Shown: positions 18,185 to 28,412 of the stretch, piece after piece
Layout of the letters: every line of letters begins with the position of its first letter
Numbering within the stretch: the first letter of the stretch is position 1
Assembly: GCA_019744775.1 (NCBI GenBank)
Contig: JAIETZ010000002.1
Span: 496,001-560,000 of the forward strand
DNA length: 64,000 nt
Source of the DNA: Candidatus Obscuribacterales bacterium
GTDB lineage: Bacteria > Cyanobacteriota > Vampirovibrionia > Obscuribacterales > Obscuribacteraceae
Direction of reading: 5' to 3'
Program-made: the position numbers and the translations under genes
The notes under the pieces: generated by a model
What the model was told of the DNA's origin: nothing
Database searches by the model: none
Seen by the model: the letters and a program-made list of their open reading frames with translations, nothing else

Positions 18185-20902
18185 CTAATAGATTCCCATC
18201 CAATGCTTATTCAATGTTGGTTTATTCACCGAACTGACTGCTAACTTCAAATTATGCAAGAGAAGCTTGCCGCCCGTCACATATTGCCGTGGAACATACA
18301 TCTGCAGGCAAAGCTTACCGATACCACCTTCCACCGCCTCTGACGGCAATATTTCACGCACATTGAGCGGCGCCCAAGCCTTGTTTACATAAAGCACTTT
18401 TGGTGTACCCGGCAAAATAATCGGTGCCTTTTTGTCAATCGCTTCAGCGATAAGTACGGCTGTCGTTGGACAGGCTGTGCCTTCAGTCATGATGTCGCCT
18501 GTCAAATCAACTTGAATATGGCTCGAATTCGAAACCGTCTGAGGAATGTCCAAGCTTAATTCCTTCATTCCACCGGCATCTAGATCATTAGCTCCAATTG
18601 CCAATTGATCTACATACATATCCGCCACGTGCGTTTTCTTAGCCACATGATCGGCGGCAGTATCGCGACAGCGCCCAAGCGCAATGAATAGGCGATAGTC
18701 GCCAACCTGCACGCCGGACGATGGTGACAAATCATCGACTTTACCCACGCCGTATTTTGTAAGAGTGTTACGGCTCCTAACTTCCGCGCGAGCAAAAGGC
18801 GAAACGATTCGTCCCTCCAGACTATCTACAGAATTCCACAATTTGCCGTGGCTGAAAACTTCAAATGACGGCAAATAGCTTCTTTCGCCGTCTATTGCCG
18901 GATAGTCACCATAAAGTGTGGCTTGCTGTCCGGCAGCCGGCTTTACGGTCAGGGTATTTTTACCATCGAGATTGAGCCATTCAACAGGCACCGGCACTGC
19001 TCGCCATTGACGCAATTGTTCGGGCTTAATACCAAAAGTCACAGCCTGCAATTGAATTACATTTATCAATTGGTACTTTCTTGGATAAAACTGATAGAGC
19101 GATTCGAGCTTCTCAGTCACTTTGTGTCCGTTGACGGCAATCTGAGCTGAAGACAGATTAGTATCACCATCAACAAGAACAAGTGCCCAAGCCGGTTTTG
19201 TCTTAGGTTGATTGGCCAGCCACAATTCCCTGGTTGCCACCATGCCGTCTTTCAAAACAGTTTTCCATTCACGCACGGCAGCGCGATGGAATTGCTGGCT
19301 GAATAAAATCACACCGGATATTGCAATAAATGCCGCCAAACAAACGGCCAAACGAATCCGTGCCGGCTTTTCCGGCACCATGCGATGCGTTATTCGCCAT
19401 AGAAGCCAAATAGTCCAACCAATAATTAGCCAACGACCAATAAGTCCCAACCAAAGGGCATTGCTTATATCACCGGTAAGCATCATGGTGTAGGCGATCA
19501 CATCCGCATCAATTGATATAAGAATCATCAATAGAGAGACGCCTAGTATTGCTACTTCTTTCCACATAGTTTGTCTAGCAAAAATGCCATGCAAAAAATA
19601 AACAGCCAAGATCATGACGAAAGGCATGGCTGTAAACCCATAGCGAGGAATTGCTTCAAAAGCCAAATAAGCCAGGTGCCCTAAAATCACCAAACTGCAC
19701 GCCTCGCCAACAAATAAATTCTGTTTATCGACCTTCGTGCCGATTCTTGATTGAGCCTTAATGCCCGCACAAACGGCAAGGAATCCTAAAAGAGCAAAAA
19801 GCCAGATCAGGCGATGAGCTAGTGCTTGCACAGTTGCCGGCACTCCAAACACTTTTGTGCGATAGTCATTCCATGGCAATGAAAACAATCTAGTCGCCTT
19901 ACGCACGCACAAGCTAGCCAGTTCTACTGGCTTAGCCGAAACAATTGCAGAATAAATATTGAGGACGCCGTCAGCTTCCGTGTACATGTTGCAAGTAATG
20001 GTGTACGGGAAACCTCCAACACCGTCGGCTTCAATATCACAACCTTTGACAACATTTAAAACGGGCAAACGCTGCGGGGTCAAGTAGACCTGTCCAACAC
20101 AAGTCTTGGTGAATATCATCCAGGGAAGAACAGCCAACACCGTACCTAATCCAATAGCCAATAAGGCAAGGATGCGCTTGCGATTACCTTGGAGCTTGAA
20201 TACGCCCAACAAATCAACAACACCGGAAGCAGGAAATAAAGCTGGTTTGGTTAAAAGTATCAACCCACTAACAAAACCTGCTCCGATAGTTGCACCAATT
20301 TGCTTAGCCGCATGACTTCCTGCAACTAGCCGACAAAGCAAATAGACTTGTAAAAGCATGAGCACAATATTTGTTGTCTCGGACATCAGTGTGCGCGTAG
20401 CCAAAATAGCTGCCGGATAAAGCCCCCAGGAAAGCCCGGCCACAAAGGACCATCTTTTACTGCCGACAAGCTCGTGAGCAAGCATTGCCACCAGCGCAGC
20501 AGCGCAGCCCTGAAGAGCACATTGCAAACCGGAGAAAAGCCACCAGTCACCGGCACCAGGCATTTGACCAAAGCACAAGAAAGTAAAGCTGGCAATAATC
20601 GGCAAAACTGGACCATCAAGCATGATGTATTCAATTAACTTGTTCAGGTTACAAGTTGTCGGCGCACCAGTTAATCCATGAAAGAAGAGCACCAGCTGCC
20701 TGCATGTCTCCATGTAGTGTCCGGAATCATAGAGCTGTTCGATGGCTGTGCGCTGTCCAATATTTCCAGTTATCCAGCAAACTACAGCAGTTATTAGGAA
20801 ACATGCCAAAGGGGCAATGGCCGAAGATGGAAAGAAAAACTTCTTTTGATTCTCTAGTTGCTTTAGCTTTGTTACGTTAGCTTGTGATTTAACTTCTGCC
20901 AT
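18185..20902 (-). CDS. Large GT39-like membrane protein with soluble C-terminal half, paralogue A
   Basis: A 905-residue paralogue of its downstream neighbour (10-base gap). It has the same motif series: YDSGHYMET, LDGPVLP, WGLYPAAI, RTLMSETTN, GCDIEADG, PWNDYR and PRYGFTAMPF in the membrane half, then LVDGDTNLSSAQIAVNG, RQWRAVPVPVEWL and ATLYGDY in the soluble half. DDLSPSSG in the C-terminal part matches DDLSPAEG in paralogue B, so these two are closer to each other than to the third copy at 32196. The start overlaps the upstream gene by 14 bases. The Asp of YDSGHY is the probable catalytic base by analogy with GT39. Confidence 0.75.
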   Translation of the reverse strand: MAEVKSQANVTKLKQLENQKKFFFPSSAIAPLACFLITAVVCWITGNIGQRTAIEQLYDSGHYMETCRQLVLFFHGLTGAPTTCNLNKLIEYIMLDGPVLPIIASFTFLCFGQMPGAGDWWLFSGLQCALQGCAAALVAMLAHELVGSKRWSFVAGLSWGLYPAAILATRTLMSETTNIVLMLLQVYLLCRLVAGSHAAKQIGATIGAGFVSGLILLTKPALFPASGVVDLLGVFKLQGNRKRILALLAIGLGTVLAVLPWMIFTKTCVGQVYLTPQRLPVLNVVKGCDIEADGVGGFPYTITCNMYTEADGVLNIYSAIVSAKPVELASLCVRKATRLFSLPWNDYRTKVFGVPATVQALAHRLIWLFALLGFLAVCAGIKAQSRIGTKVDKQNLFVGEACSLVILGHLAYLAFEAIPRYGFTAMPFVMILAVYFLHGIFARQTMWKEVAILGVSLLMILISIDADVIAYTMMLTGDISNALWLGLIGRWLIIGWTIWLLWRITHRMVPEKPARIRLAVCLAAFIAISGVILFSQQFHRAAVREWKTVLKDGMVATRELWLANQPKTKPAWALVLVDGDTNLSSAQIAVNGHKVTEKLESLYQFYPRKYQLINVIQLQAVTFGIKPEQLRQWRAVPVPVEWLNLDGKNTLTVKPAAGQQATLYGDYPAIDGERSYLPSFEVFSHGKLWNSVDSLEGRIVSPFARAEVRSRNTLTKYGVGKVDDLSPSSGVQVGDYRLFIALGRCRDTAADHVAKKTHVADMYVDQLAIGANDLDAGGMKELSLDIPQTVSNSSHIQVDLTGDIMTEGTACPTTAVLIAEAIDKKAPIILPGTPKVLYVNKAWAPLNVREILPSEAVEGGIGKLCLQMYVPRQYVTGGKLLLHNLKLAVSSVNKPTLNKHWMGIY

Positions 20903-22733
20903 CGTTACCTCTTAGTGACTCCTCAGTTTCTGGAGGCGGAGTAACCAGTTTGTGTTTTTCCGGGTCGATAAACGGTTTATCCGGCACAACGCGCTTAAGA
21001 ATCAAAATAGACCGGTTGCTGAAGGTCAGCCCGCTAAAGTATTCCTTACGGTTAATTTCCAAATAGCCGGGCACCGGCGAGAAACTAACAATGTACTGAT
21101 CACCGTCTACACGCCACCAACGCCAGTAATCGCGCATTGACTTGCGCAAATCATTGCGCCAGGTTTGCAAAGCAAGGTCAGGGTTGTATGAAAATACATA
21201 TTCCGGACCACCATCAATTTGTTTGGGGTTTATGCCTTGCGCTTCCAATTCAGTAATACCTTGCCAGCGCGCGCGGTTCCAACTCATGTAGTCTTGTGTT
21301 GCCAGTGTTGAATAAAGAGCAATTACAGCTAAAAGCAAGCATGAAACAATACCTGGTCTGCCCACTTTCCAAAAGCGGCTGATCATTGCTAAAGCAATTA
21401 GACAAGGAGCAAAGGCGATTAGGTAGTGCCTATCGGCATCCATAATTATCGTCTCCATGCTCACGCAACCAAGAGATAACAATGCTGCAACAACAACGAA
21501 AGAAACCAATATGGCCCGCTTACGAGCAAAAGAATTATGTCCAGCCTTTCTAATTAGGACAATTGCCCGCTCCAATCCGGAAGTAATGATTGTCAGAAAA
21601 AGAAAAGCAAAAACACCAGATAAATGTGTCAGCCAAATGCGTGGCGACTTGGAAAGCGTCGGCAGATTGATACCCATCAAATTATGGGCGCCCACTTCCG
21701 GCACACGTAAAACATTCATACTAAAAGGCATGAGCCTTCCATCGGCAGCCACCAATTTTGTCAGCGTAGTGGCCATTGCCGCAGCGCTTATAGAAGTCCA
21801 AGCTACAAACAACGTCATGCGCTGTTGAGCAAAAGCGAAAAGCTTCGGCACGAAGAGAAGCAATAGAGGCAAACAAAAGATGGCGAAATAGCAAGATATT
21901 TGACCAAGCGCCACAGTCATTGAAAAAATCCACTTTGCCGGCGAATGCAGCAAATCACTGACAAATTTCAGATGTGCCTGTTTGAAAGTAGTGTACTCAG
22001 CACATTTAGTGGCACCATGCTCCAAAACGGACTCGAGACCAACCGTCCAGGCAACAGGCAAGACAATTAAGAGCAGAAATAAAAGAACTGTCTTTCCGAT
22101 ATTGCCCTTGCGCAGAGACAAACCAATAATGACTAAATTTGCCACTACATATAAAAGAGCACCTTGCCTTACTCCTGCTGCGGCAACGAGCATCACTGAA
22201 GAAAGCAGGTAATTCAGTGACGAATCCCGGCGAATACCGCGGAATAGAAAAAGCAAATATAGATTAGTAAAGGCAAACGACGGAATGTCGCTCATGAAGG
22301 AGAAGCACAAATTGACAATTAGCGGATTAGAGGCAAATAAAAAGGTTGTAAACCCGGCGATGCTCCGTTTAACTTGAACTTCTCTAAGCGCTAAATAGAG
22401 AGCCGCTACAGCGACAATGCCAAGAATTGTCGTAGACCAGTGCAAGACCGTGTAGGAAAAACCAAAAAGCTTACACGCCAGCGCACCGATTCCCACATGG
22501 ACAAAGGCTGTGGAAAAACTTGTGGGCATTTCAATTTTTCCGTGTTCAATAAGCGAGCGAACGCCATAGCCATATACCCAATCATCATTCAATGAGAAAT
22601 TGCCGTTAGGTGAAATGACCAAAAGATTCAAAGCTAAATAAGCGGCGATAACAGCCACCCAGGAAAGCATGCCTACTTTCGACGGTCCTTTGACAGTCGT
22701 CTTTTCAATTCTTTTTACGGCAGCAACTTGCAC
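20889..22733 (-). CDS. GT39-like polytopic glycosyltransferase
   Basis: A 614-residue membrane protein with about 12 hydrophobic segments. LNDDWVYGYGVRSL after the first segment gives the acidic pair typical of the catalytic loop in GT-C enzymes of the GT39 (PMT/ArnT) type. The HVGIGAL and LHWSTTILG stretches follow the usual loop-helix order. It has a soluble tail of about 120 residues but lacks the long C-terminal half of the 900-residue paralogues. The GTG start follows directly on the stop of the YfhO-like gene (TAG then GTG), indicating translational coupling. Donor is probably a polyprenyl-phosphate sugar; acceptor unknown. Confidence 0.72.
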   Translation of the reverse strand: MQVAAVKRIEKTTVKGPSKVGMLSWVAVIAAYLALNLLVISPNGNFSLNDDWVYGYGVRSLIEHGKIEMPTSFSTAFVHVGIGALACKLFGFSYTVLHWSTTILGIVAVAALYLALREVQVKRSIAGFTTFLFASNPLIVNLCFSFMSDIPSFAFTNLYLLFLFRGIRRDSSLNYLLSSVMLVAAAGVRQGALLYVVANLVIIGLSLRKGNIGKTVLLFLLLIVLPVAWTVGLESVLEHGATKCAEYTTFKQAHLKFVSDLLHSPAKWIFSMTVALGQISCYFAIFCLPLLLLFVPKLFAFAQQRMTLFVAWTSISAAAMATTLTKLVAADGRLMPFSMNVLRVPEVGAHNLMGINLPTLSKSPRIWLTHLSGVFAFLFLTIITSGLERAIVLIRKAGHNSFARKRAILVSFVVVAALLSLGCVSMETIIMDADRHYLIAFAPCLIALAMISRFWKVGRPGIVSCLLLAVIALYSTLATQDYMSWNRARWQGITELEAQGINPKQIDGGPEYVFSYNPDLALQTWRNDLRKSMRDYWRWWRVDGDQYIVSFSPVPGYLEINRKEYFSGLTFSNRSILILKRVVPDKPFIDPEKHKLVTPPPETEESLRGNDGRS

Positions 22734-25157
22734 CTACCCGACCTCACGAATGAAACGTTTGCCAACGGTCACCATTAACAACAGAAATGCAATTGCACCT
22801 ATTGCCAAAAGGATTCCCAGAATAAAAGAAAATGGTTGATATACGAATTTAACAACATGCTCTCCGGAAGGAACAACAACACCACGGAAAAGATAATTTG
22901 CTCTCAGGACTTCTGTTTCTTCTCCGTCGAGAAGAGCTTTCCACCCTGGGTAATACGTATCAGTCAGTACAAGAATGCCGCCGTGATCCGAGCCTGTCTT
23001 TATGGTTACGGAATTTACGTTGTCTCTTTTAACCGATGTCTTATCTTCAACACCGGCAGCACCCACAAAGGATAACTGTGGTGACGGCGACTCCAATACC
23101 ACCTTGTGATTGTAGTCAAATCCCGCATCGGAAATTAGATCAAGGGCTTTCTGAGAAGAATCAGCGAGCACGTAGTCGTGCACGATGTACGCTTTTGGCA
23201 GGGCTGTCGCATTCTCGTAGAGTTTGAACGAGGGATTTTCCCTAATCACTTGAAGTGACTGCCGGCTTTCTGTTTGCAAAGGTAACTGTGTAAGAACGTA
23301 CTTGACCGATGCCATATCAACCAAGTGATTCAATGACGAGTCAAATACTTCCGTAAACATCTCAAGCTTGGCTCCTGCTGCCTTAGCAAACTGCAAATAA
23401 CGCTTGGGGAAAAGCACATTGAAGTCACGCAAATCAGGAATGCCATAAACAGTATTGGTGTTGGCACGCAGCAAATGCGGTCCGATACTTATCATTCTGT
23501 CGTTCTGGGCTTTCAGGTAAGCCAGAGGCTCAACTTGAGGATAGTTAAACTTGTTTTCGATAGGCAACGATGTGCGAGCTAGAGCCGCCAATCCGACAAA
23601 GGCAAGAGTCAAAACAATTACAGATACAACTACGCGATAGCGATCTTTCAATCTATTGCCGATAAGAAGTACAGCTATAAGAGAAATTCCCAACAGACAA
23701 TCGCGGATCCAATTTATTTTGTCAAAGTACATGTGAGGCAAAATCAAATCAAAGTCGCCACTTCTCAAAGGAACATTGCAGATATTGAGGGCAAATGGAA
23801 TTAAGAGCGCTGCGGCGACGCAAACACTCACGAATGCTACTGACTTGTTGACACCGAATTTGTTTTCGCTATCACCAGCCAGCACTTTATCCAAGCCAAT
23901 ACCGGCCATGACGGATAAAGAAAGCAAATAAAGAGGCAAGCAGTAGACGGTGACCAACCACAACATCGGCGGATGTTGCAAGACAAAGTCCATTGGTCCC
24001 ACGCGGCTCATTAGTACAAAAGCAACAAGAGCAACTAGTCCCAAACACTTGGCTATAAGTCCCTTCTTGCCGTTAACAAACAAAGACAAAGGCCAAAGAC
24101 ATGTTGCCACCAATCCCAAGTAGGGGCTGGCTGCTCCAAACCCTGGCTGTAGTAAGTGATAGGTCACACACTGCCAGGGCACATATGCCGATATGCCGAC
24201 TCCGTATTTGTAGCAATCTGAATTTAGCAAGAATTCAGCAAAGGGCAAAAGCACAGGAGCTGAAAGCAGGAATGTAATTATTCCGGCAAAAGTCAAACCA
24301 AAAGCAAAAGCCGTCAGACGTTTATTTACAGTCTCTATTACGCCGTAGCGCGTAGCCGCACCGGAGACGATAAGTCCGCCCATGAGCAAACTGGCAAAGA
24401 AAATACCAAAGAAGGAAAGTTCCGGATGCCCGGAAATAATCAGGAGTGTTGAAATAAGTCCGCATCCGACAAAGCTGGAAAATGTTTTGCGCTGTGCGGC
24501 ATGCACAAAGGCGAAAAATGTCAGAGGGAAAAGACAATATGATGGTCCAGACAATAGTTCCAAATAGAACAATTGATACGGACAAAGCGCATATGCCATG
24601 GCGGCAAGTGCTGCAGCCCAACGGCTCAAGCCCAGCTTTCTCGACAGGGCGAAAGTGAAAGCAGCGGCGCCGACGACCAGCAATACCATAGATAAGTTAT
24701 ATGTATACATGGATGGGAAGAACGTAAACAACAGACGCATGGGTGAAAACACACATGCTTGAATATCGCCAATTAAAGGCGCACCACAAGCGCTGTAAGG
24801 ATTCCACAAAGGCAGGTTGCCGCTTTTCCACATTTGCGCTACGAGAAAATAATGCGGGATGAGCAAGTGAATGATTGAAGGATCACAAAGTGCGCTCTTG
24901 CCTGTTGCATACGCACTATAGATAGAATCCCATTCGGCCATCCGGCAAATCTTCGATATGGGCAAGCCGAGAAAAACCGTGCGAAAGAAAAAGAAAAGAA
25001 CTGTAAGACTAATGCCTAAGTAAGACAAAGCCTCAGCGAAGCTGCCTCTTGTCTTTCCGGAACCGATGGCGGTGCCGGAATAAGACGTCTTCTCCTGCCG
25101 AGCAGTTGAAGATACGGTCTTACTTGACTGCGACAGAACTTCTTTCATAAGAGCCAA
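22734..25157 (-). CDS. YfhO-family membrane protein, GT-C-like
   Basis: An 807-residue protein of the YfhO family, in which studied Gram-positive members help add sugars to lipoteichoic or wall polymers outside the membrane. The first-loop signature is clear: acidic AEWDSIYS, then GNLPLWNPYSACGAPLIGD. About 13 membrane segments follow, then an external beta-rich domain with TDTYYPGWKALLDG and VPSGEHVVKFVYQP, and a final membrane helix, which is the standard YfhO end. Its start overlaps the upstream methyltransferase gene by 38 bases; an ATG three codons later would shorten this to 29. It is second in the operon. Confidence 0.82.
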   Translation of the reverse strand: MALMKEVLSQSSKTVSSTARQEKTSYSGTAIGSGKTRGSFAEALSYLGISLTVLFFFFRTVFLGLPISKICRMAEWDSIYSAYATGKSALCDPSIIHLLIPHYFLVAQMWKSGNLPLWNPYSACGAPLIGDIQACVFSPMRLLFTFFPSMYTYNLSMVLLVVGAAAFTFALSRKLGLSRWAAALAAMAYALCPYQLFYLELLSGPSYCLFPLTFFAFVHAAQRKTFSSFVGCGLISTLLIISGHPELSFFGIFFASLLMGGLIVSGAATRYGVIETVNKRLTAFAFGLTFAGIITFLLSAPVLLPFAEFLLNSDCYKYGVGISAYVPWQCVTYHLLQPGFGAASPYLGLVATCLWPLSLFVNGKKGLIAKCLGLVALVAFVLMSRVGPMDFVLQHPPMLWLVTVYCLPLYLLSLSVMAGIGLDKVLAGDSENKFGVNKSVAFVSVCVAAALLIPFALNICNVPLRSGDFDLILPHMYFDKINWIRDCLLGISLIAVLLIGNRLKDRYRVVVSVIVLTLAFVGLAALARTSLPIENKFNYPQVEPLAYLKAQNDRMISIGPHLLRANTNTVYGIPDLRDFNVLFPKRYLQFAKAAGAKLEMFTEVFDSSLNHLVDMASVKYVLTQLPLQTESRQSLQVIRENPSFKLYENATALPKAYIVHDYVLADSSQKALDLISDAGFDYNHKVVLESPSPQLSFVGAAGVEDKTSVKRDNVNSVTIKTGSDHGGILVLTDTYYPGWKALLDGEETEVLRANYLFRGVVVPSGEHVVKFVYQPFSFILGILLAIGAIAFLLLMVTVGKRFIREVG

Positions 25158-26157
25158 AACCCGTCCAGCTGTTGCGGTTGTGCCAACGCATTACAGGATG
25201 AGCAATTCCTACTTTCTTAAACCAGGATTCCACTTCTTCCCGCTTCAGGTATTCAGCAACTGGAGCTACCAGGTGATCAAAAACAATGTTATGGATTTCC
25301 TGGAAATCAAATTGAGAAATGTAGCTCATATAGTCTTCGTAGAATACTCGCGGCAACCACTCAGCGTTTTCACGCAAAGCATGCCACGGGCGAGCAATAA
25401 GCTTGGAGTAGAAAACCACAGCCACGGTCAAAAGCGCCGTTATCGTTTTCAAAACGTATGTCGGCAACTTAGAAGTCACTGCCGTTCTAAATGGGGTTAC
25501 GATATTTCTAATCCACCAGTTGTTTTCATAGCCATAAACCCAAACGCAGATGCTGCCGTCCGGCTTAACTTTACTGGCTAGTGACTTAAAACCACCTTCC
25601 GGTGAATCCATATGGTGCAAAACGCCAACCGAATAACCGAAATCAAACACGGGGCGCAAAGGCATATTGGCGATATCAGCTTGCACGATATGTACATTGG
25701 GCATTTTGCCAACTTGGGCGTAGGCAATTTCAATGGCATCGCCGATATCTACAGCCACAACATTTTTGGCCATTGACTCAGCGACAACGCGCGTATGGCG
25801 TCCCTTACCACAACCGCATTCAAGAACTGTTTTGTTTCTCAGGAATGCAGGAGTAACGGGATTCACCCAATCAAAAAATTGGTTGCGATATTTTTCGTTT
25901 TCGCGGCTGAACTGCTGCCATGAAATACCGAATTTGTGACCACTTAAAATGTCTTTCCCGCTGCTCAAGTCCGACAAGACAAAGCGTGGAATGCCACGAA
26001 CGATGGGATAGCGTTGCGGGCAAGACTTGCAGACAACTTCTCCGGTAATAATTTCAGGCTCGTAAGCGCCGGCGATGTCTTCGGCTTCTTTGACAATCAG
26101 CTCAAGGCTCGACTCACATTTGAGACACATCAAAAATTGCAACGCCGAGTGCTTCAT
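25120..26157 (-). CDS. SAM methyltransferase with N-terminal zinc-ribbon-like domain
   Basis: A 345-residue class I methylase. A Trm112-like domain with two Cys pairs (Cys 11, 14, 43 and 46) and the end YPIVRGIPRF precedes the catalytic domain with VLECGCGKGRHTRVV (motif I, from residue 111), VDIGDA and YSVGVLHHM. A hydrophobic stretch near residues 225-250 may touch the membrane. It heads the five-gene minus-strand operon with YfhO-like and GT39-like genes, so a sugar, lipid-linked intermediate or amino-sugar substrate is a reasonable guess. The architecture is common in polysaccharide clusters. Confidence 0.8.
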   Translation of the reverse strand: MKHSALQFLMCLKCESSLELIVKEAEDIAGAYEPEIITGEVVCKSCPQRYPIVRGIPRFVLSDLSSGKDILSGHKFGISWQQFSRENEKYRNQFFDWVNPVTPAFLRNKTVLECGCGKGRHTRVVAESMAKNVVAVDIGDAIEIAYAQVGKMPNVHIVQADIANMPLRPVFDFGYSVGVLHHMDSPEGGFKSLASKVKPDGSICVWVYGYENNWWIRNIVTPFRTAVTSKLPTYVLKTITALLTVAVVFYSKLIARPWHALRENAEWLPRVFYEDYMSYISQFDFQEIHNIVFDHLVAPVAEYLKREEVESWFKKVGIAHPVMRWHNRNSWTGFGSYERSSVAVK

Positions 26158-26183
26158 GACACCGCCTATATAATGCCGGGGCG

Positions 26184-26221
26184 CTCTTTACAACTAGCAT
26201 ATTTGTTATAAGCGTAAAGAG
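26184..26221. promoter_or_regulatory. Inverted repeat upstream of the five-gene glycan operon
   Basis: Arms CTCTTTAC (26184-26191) and GTAAAGAG (26214-26221), perfect over 8 bp with 22 bases between, starting 26 bases upstream of the methyltransferase start at 26157. TATAAT-like hexamers lie beside it. It may be an operator for a dimeric regulator or a hairpin in the 5' UTR. Confidence 0.4.
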
Positions 26222-26371
26222 ACTTGCATATTATAGCTCGGTCCACTTGGCAAAATAGCGGTATGAGAGGCACCTAACATCAAGCAACTCTCAGGTTCAA
26301 AATTCAGGAATTCATAGCAACTTTGGGCTACTATCTAACTTTGCCCCGGAAGAGGGGCAGGATTGTGAGCA

Positions 26372-27187
26372 ATGACTCAAGTACTGGACAAATCGGCGCC
26401 TGATATTGAACACGCGATTGCCCAAGGGCACTTCGCGTATGATGCCGTATCGAAAATAGATAGACTTCATTTCTGGTACGTAGCTCGCAACGAACGAATT
26501 TTTCGCCTGTTCAAAGAGTCGTTTCCTGACTGGCAAAACAAGTCATTTTTAGAAATCGGCTCCGGTGCCTGCAATGTGCTTGGTTATCTCTACGAGCACG
26601 GCGTCAAAGACGCTACCGGCTGTGAACAAAACAAATATGGAATTAAAAAAAGCAAGGAACGTTATCCGCAAATACCTGTCTATCCTTGCGATTTGCTCAG
26701 CTTAAAAGACAAAACCAGCAAGCGCTTTGACGCCATAGGACTTTTCGATTGCGTCGAGCATATTGATGATGACAAAGAAGCGCTCATACAAGTACGCGAA
26801 TATTTAAATCCCGGCGGCAAAATTTTTATAACAGTGCCGGCACATAGTTGGCTCTGGTCGCGCATGGATGAAATGTATGGTCATTACAGGCGTTACACGC
26901 GCGAGTCATTGACCGACGTGTTGATCGAAGCCGGTTTTAAAAACCCGCAAGTTACGTATTTTTTCGCTCCACTTTTGCCTCTACTCCTGCTACGCATGTT
27001 AATGACTTCAGGAATTCCTCAAAACTTGACGGCAACAGAAGCAGCACAGATCTTGTCTGATGAGGTCAAGCTGCCGCCCATGCTGCTCAATCAAATACTT
27101 CTAGTAGCGGTGCGCTTAGAACACAACCTTCTGCAAGATCACGACCTGAATTTCGGCGGATCTATCGTCGCTGTTGCGAGTACCTAA
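26372..27187 (+). CDS. Class I SAM-dependent methyltransferase
   Basis: A 271-residue methylase with motif I FLEIGSGACNVLG (59-71), the post-I acidic CEQNKYG, and DAIGLFDCVEHIDDD at motif IV; VPAHSWLWSRMDE and HYRRYTRESL are typical of methyltransferases found in glycan and O-antigen clusters, where WSRMDExxGHYRRYT is a recurring pattern. No zinc domain is present. Two weakly hydrophobic helices occur near residues 195-215. It is transcribed away from the five-gene operon and converges with the GT2 gene. Target unknown. Confidence 0.82.
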   Translation: MTQVLDKSAPDIEHAIAQGHFAYDAVSKIDRLHFWYVARNERIFRLFKESFPDWQNKSFLEIGSGACNVLGYLYEHGVKDATGCEQNKYGIKKSKERYPQIPVYPCDLLSLKDKTSKRFDAIGLFDCVEHIDDDKEALIQVREYLNPGGKIFITVPAHSWLWSRMDEMYGHYRRYTRESLTDVLIEAGFKNPQVTYFFAPLLPLLLLRMLMTSGIPQNLTATEAAQILSDEVKLPPMLLNQILLVAVRLEHNLLQDHDLNFGGSIVAVAST

Positions 27188-27191
27188 TTCG

Positions 27192-28226
27192 TTATTTGAC
27201 TAAATGTCCGGACTTTGGCTGCACGACTGCTGCAGTTGTTTCTTCCACTGCATCTTGCGCAAATGGCTCACCAAGCCGTTCAGCGACCAAGTAAGTTGGG
27301 CGCGCACGAACTTCATCCAGCACTTTGCCCAAGTAAACGGCAACGATACCCGAACACAAAATTTGCAATCCGGCAAAAGTCATAAGAGCCAATGTGACAA
27401 AAGCAGGATCCAGGACAGCGCTCTTAGTCATCCCCGCCAAGGCCAACCAGAGCACTAAACCTAGAAAACCAATACCTAATATGACAGCGCCAATCATCGA
27501 CACCAGATATAGTGGTGCGGACGAGAAGGACAAAATGCCGTCCATGGCCAATATCAAAAGCTTTTTGATGGTGTAGGTACTTTCACCAACTTCACGCGCG
27601 TCGCGATCGATAGGAATGCCGACTTGTTTAAAGCCAAGCCAAGGAATCATGCCGCGCAAAAAGCGTGTTCTTTCCGGCATGGATTTAAGAGCGTCCACAA
27701 CTTTGCGATCAAGCAAACGAAAATCGCCTGTGTCCCACGGAATATCCACGCTGGACATAGCACCAAGAAGACGATAGAAAAGAAATGCGGGAAGACGCTT
27801 GCCGAAACGATCGCGTCTTGTCGAGCGTGTAGCGTAGACAACATCAAAGCCTTCACGCCACTTTTGCAGCATCTGTGGAATTAGTTCCGGCGGGTCTTGC
27901 AAGTCAGAATCAATGTTGACCACAGCTTGACCAACAGCATGATCAAAGCCGGCAGTAATTGCAGCTTGCTGCCCGAAATTACGCGACAGCATAACCAACT
28001 TCACGTAATCAACTTCGCCGGCAATCTGCTTCAATGCAGCAGATGTTTTTACGCCGCTGCCGTCGTTTACAAAAACAACTTCATAGGACATGCCTGTAGG
28101 CGAAATAGCCTTCCAGAGTCGTTCCAACAAATGCAGCAAATTGCGTGGATCTTCGTTGTAGACCGCGACAACAATTGACAGTTCAGCAGGCGTGGCAGGC
28201 ATAGAAATGAATTGTTTCCCTAACAC
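27192..28226 (-). CDS. GT2 polyprenyl-phosphate glycosyltransferase (DPM1/GtrB/ArnC type)
   Basis: A 344-residue membrane enzyme that probably links a sugar to polyprenyl phosphate on the cytoplasmic face. The GT-A domain starts LSIVVAVYNE, with VNDGSG (53-58) and the DxD-containing DSDLQDPPELI (106-116), then WDTGDFRLLDRK and RGMIPWLGF. Two long membrane helices (about 240-265 and 275-305) follow, as in GtrB and ArnC. GTG start with AAGGTGA upstream. Such lipid-linked sugars are the donors for GT-C enzymes, so this one gene may feed many neighbours. The sugar is not readable from the sequence. Confidence 0.88.
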   Translation of the reverse strand: MLGKQFISMPATPAELSIVVAVYNEDPRNLLHLLERLWKAISPTGMSYEVVFVNDGSGVKTSAALKQIAGEVDYVKLVMLSRNFGQQAAITAGFDHAVGQAVVNIDSDLQDPPELIPQMLQKWREGFDVVYATRSTRRDRFGKRLPAFLFYRLLGAMSSVDIPWDTGDFRLLDRKVVDALKSMPERTRFLRGMIPWLGFKQVGIPIDRDAREVGESTYTIKKLLILAMDGILSFSSAPLYLVSMIGAVILGIGFLGLVLWLALAGMTKSAVLDPAFVTLALMTFAGLQILCSGIVAVYLGKVLDEVRARPTYLVAERLGEPFAQDAVEETTAAVVQPKSGHLVK

Positions 28227-28316
28227 CGGATCACCTTTCTTACTTCCAGCAACGCAAAATTGTCCACCGTTGGGATATTCCTGGTCAACGTTACTCGTGT
28301 AAGCTTTGCATACTAC

Positions 28317-28339
28317 TTTAGAACAAGAATAGTTCTAAA
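28317..28339. promoter_or_regulatory. Operator-like inverted repeat between divergent genes
   Basis: TTTAGAAC (28317-28324) and GTTCTAAA (28332-28339) with a 7-base centre, in the 186-base gap between the GT2 gene (minus) and the SGNH-like gene (plus). There is no T run; a regulator site shared by both promoters is plausible. Confidence 0.4.
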
Positions 28340-28412
28340 ACATTAGGAGTAGTCAAGGATAGGTTGGGAATTCCAAACTATACTTGCCTGGACATAAGAG
28401 TAAAGCCCAGCC

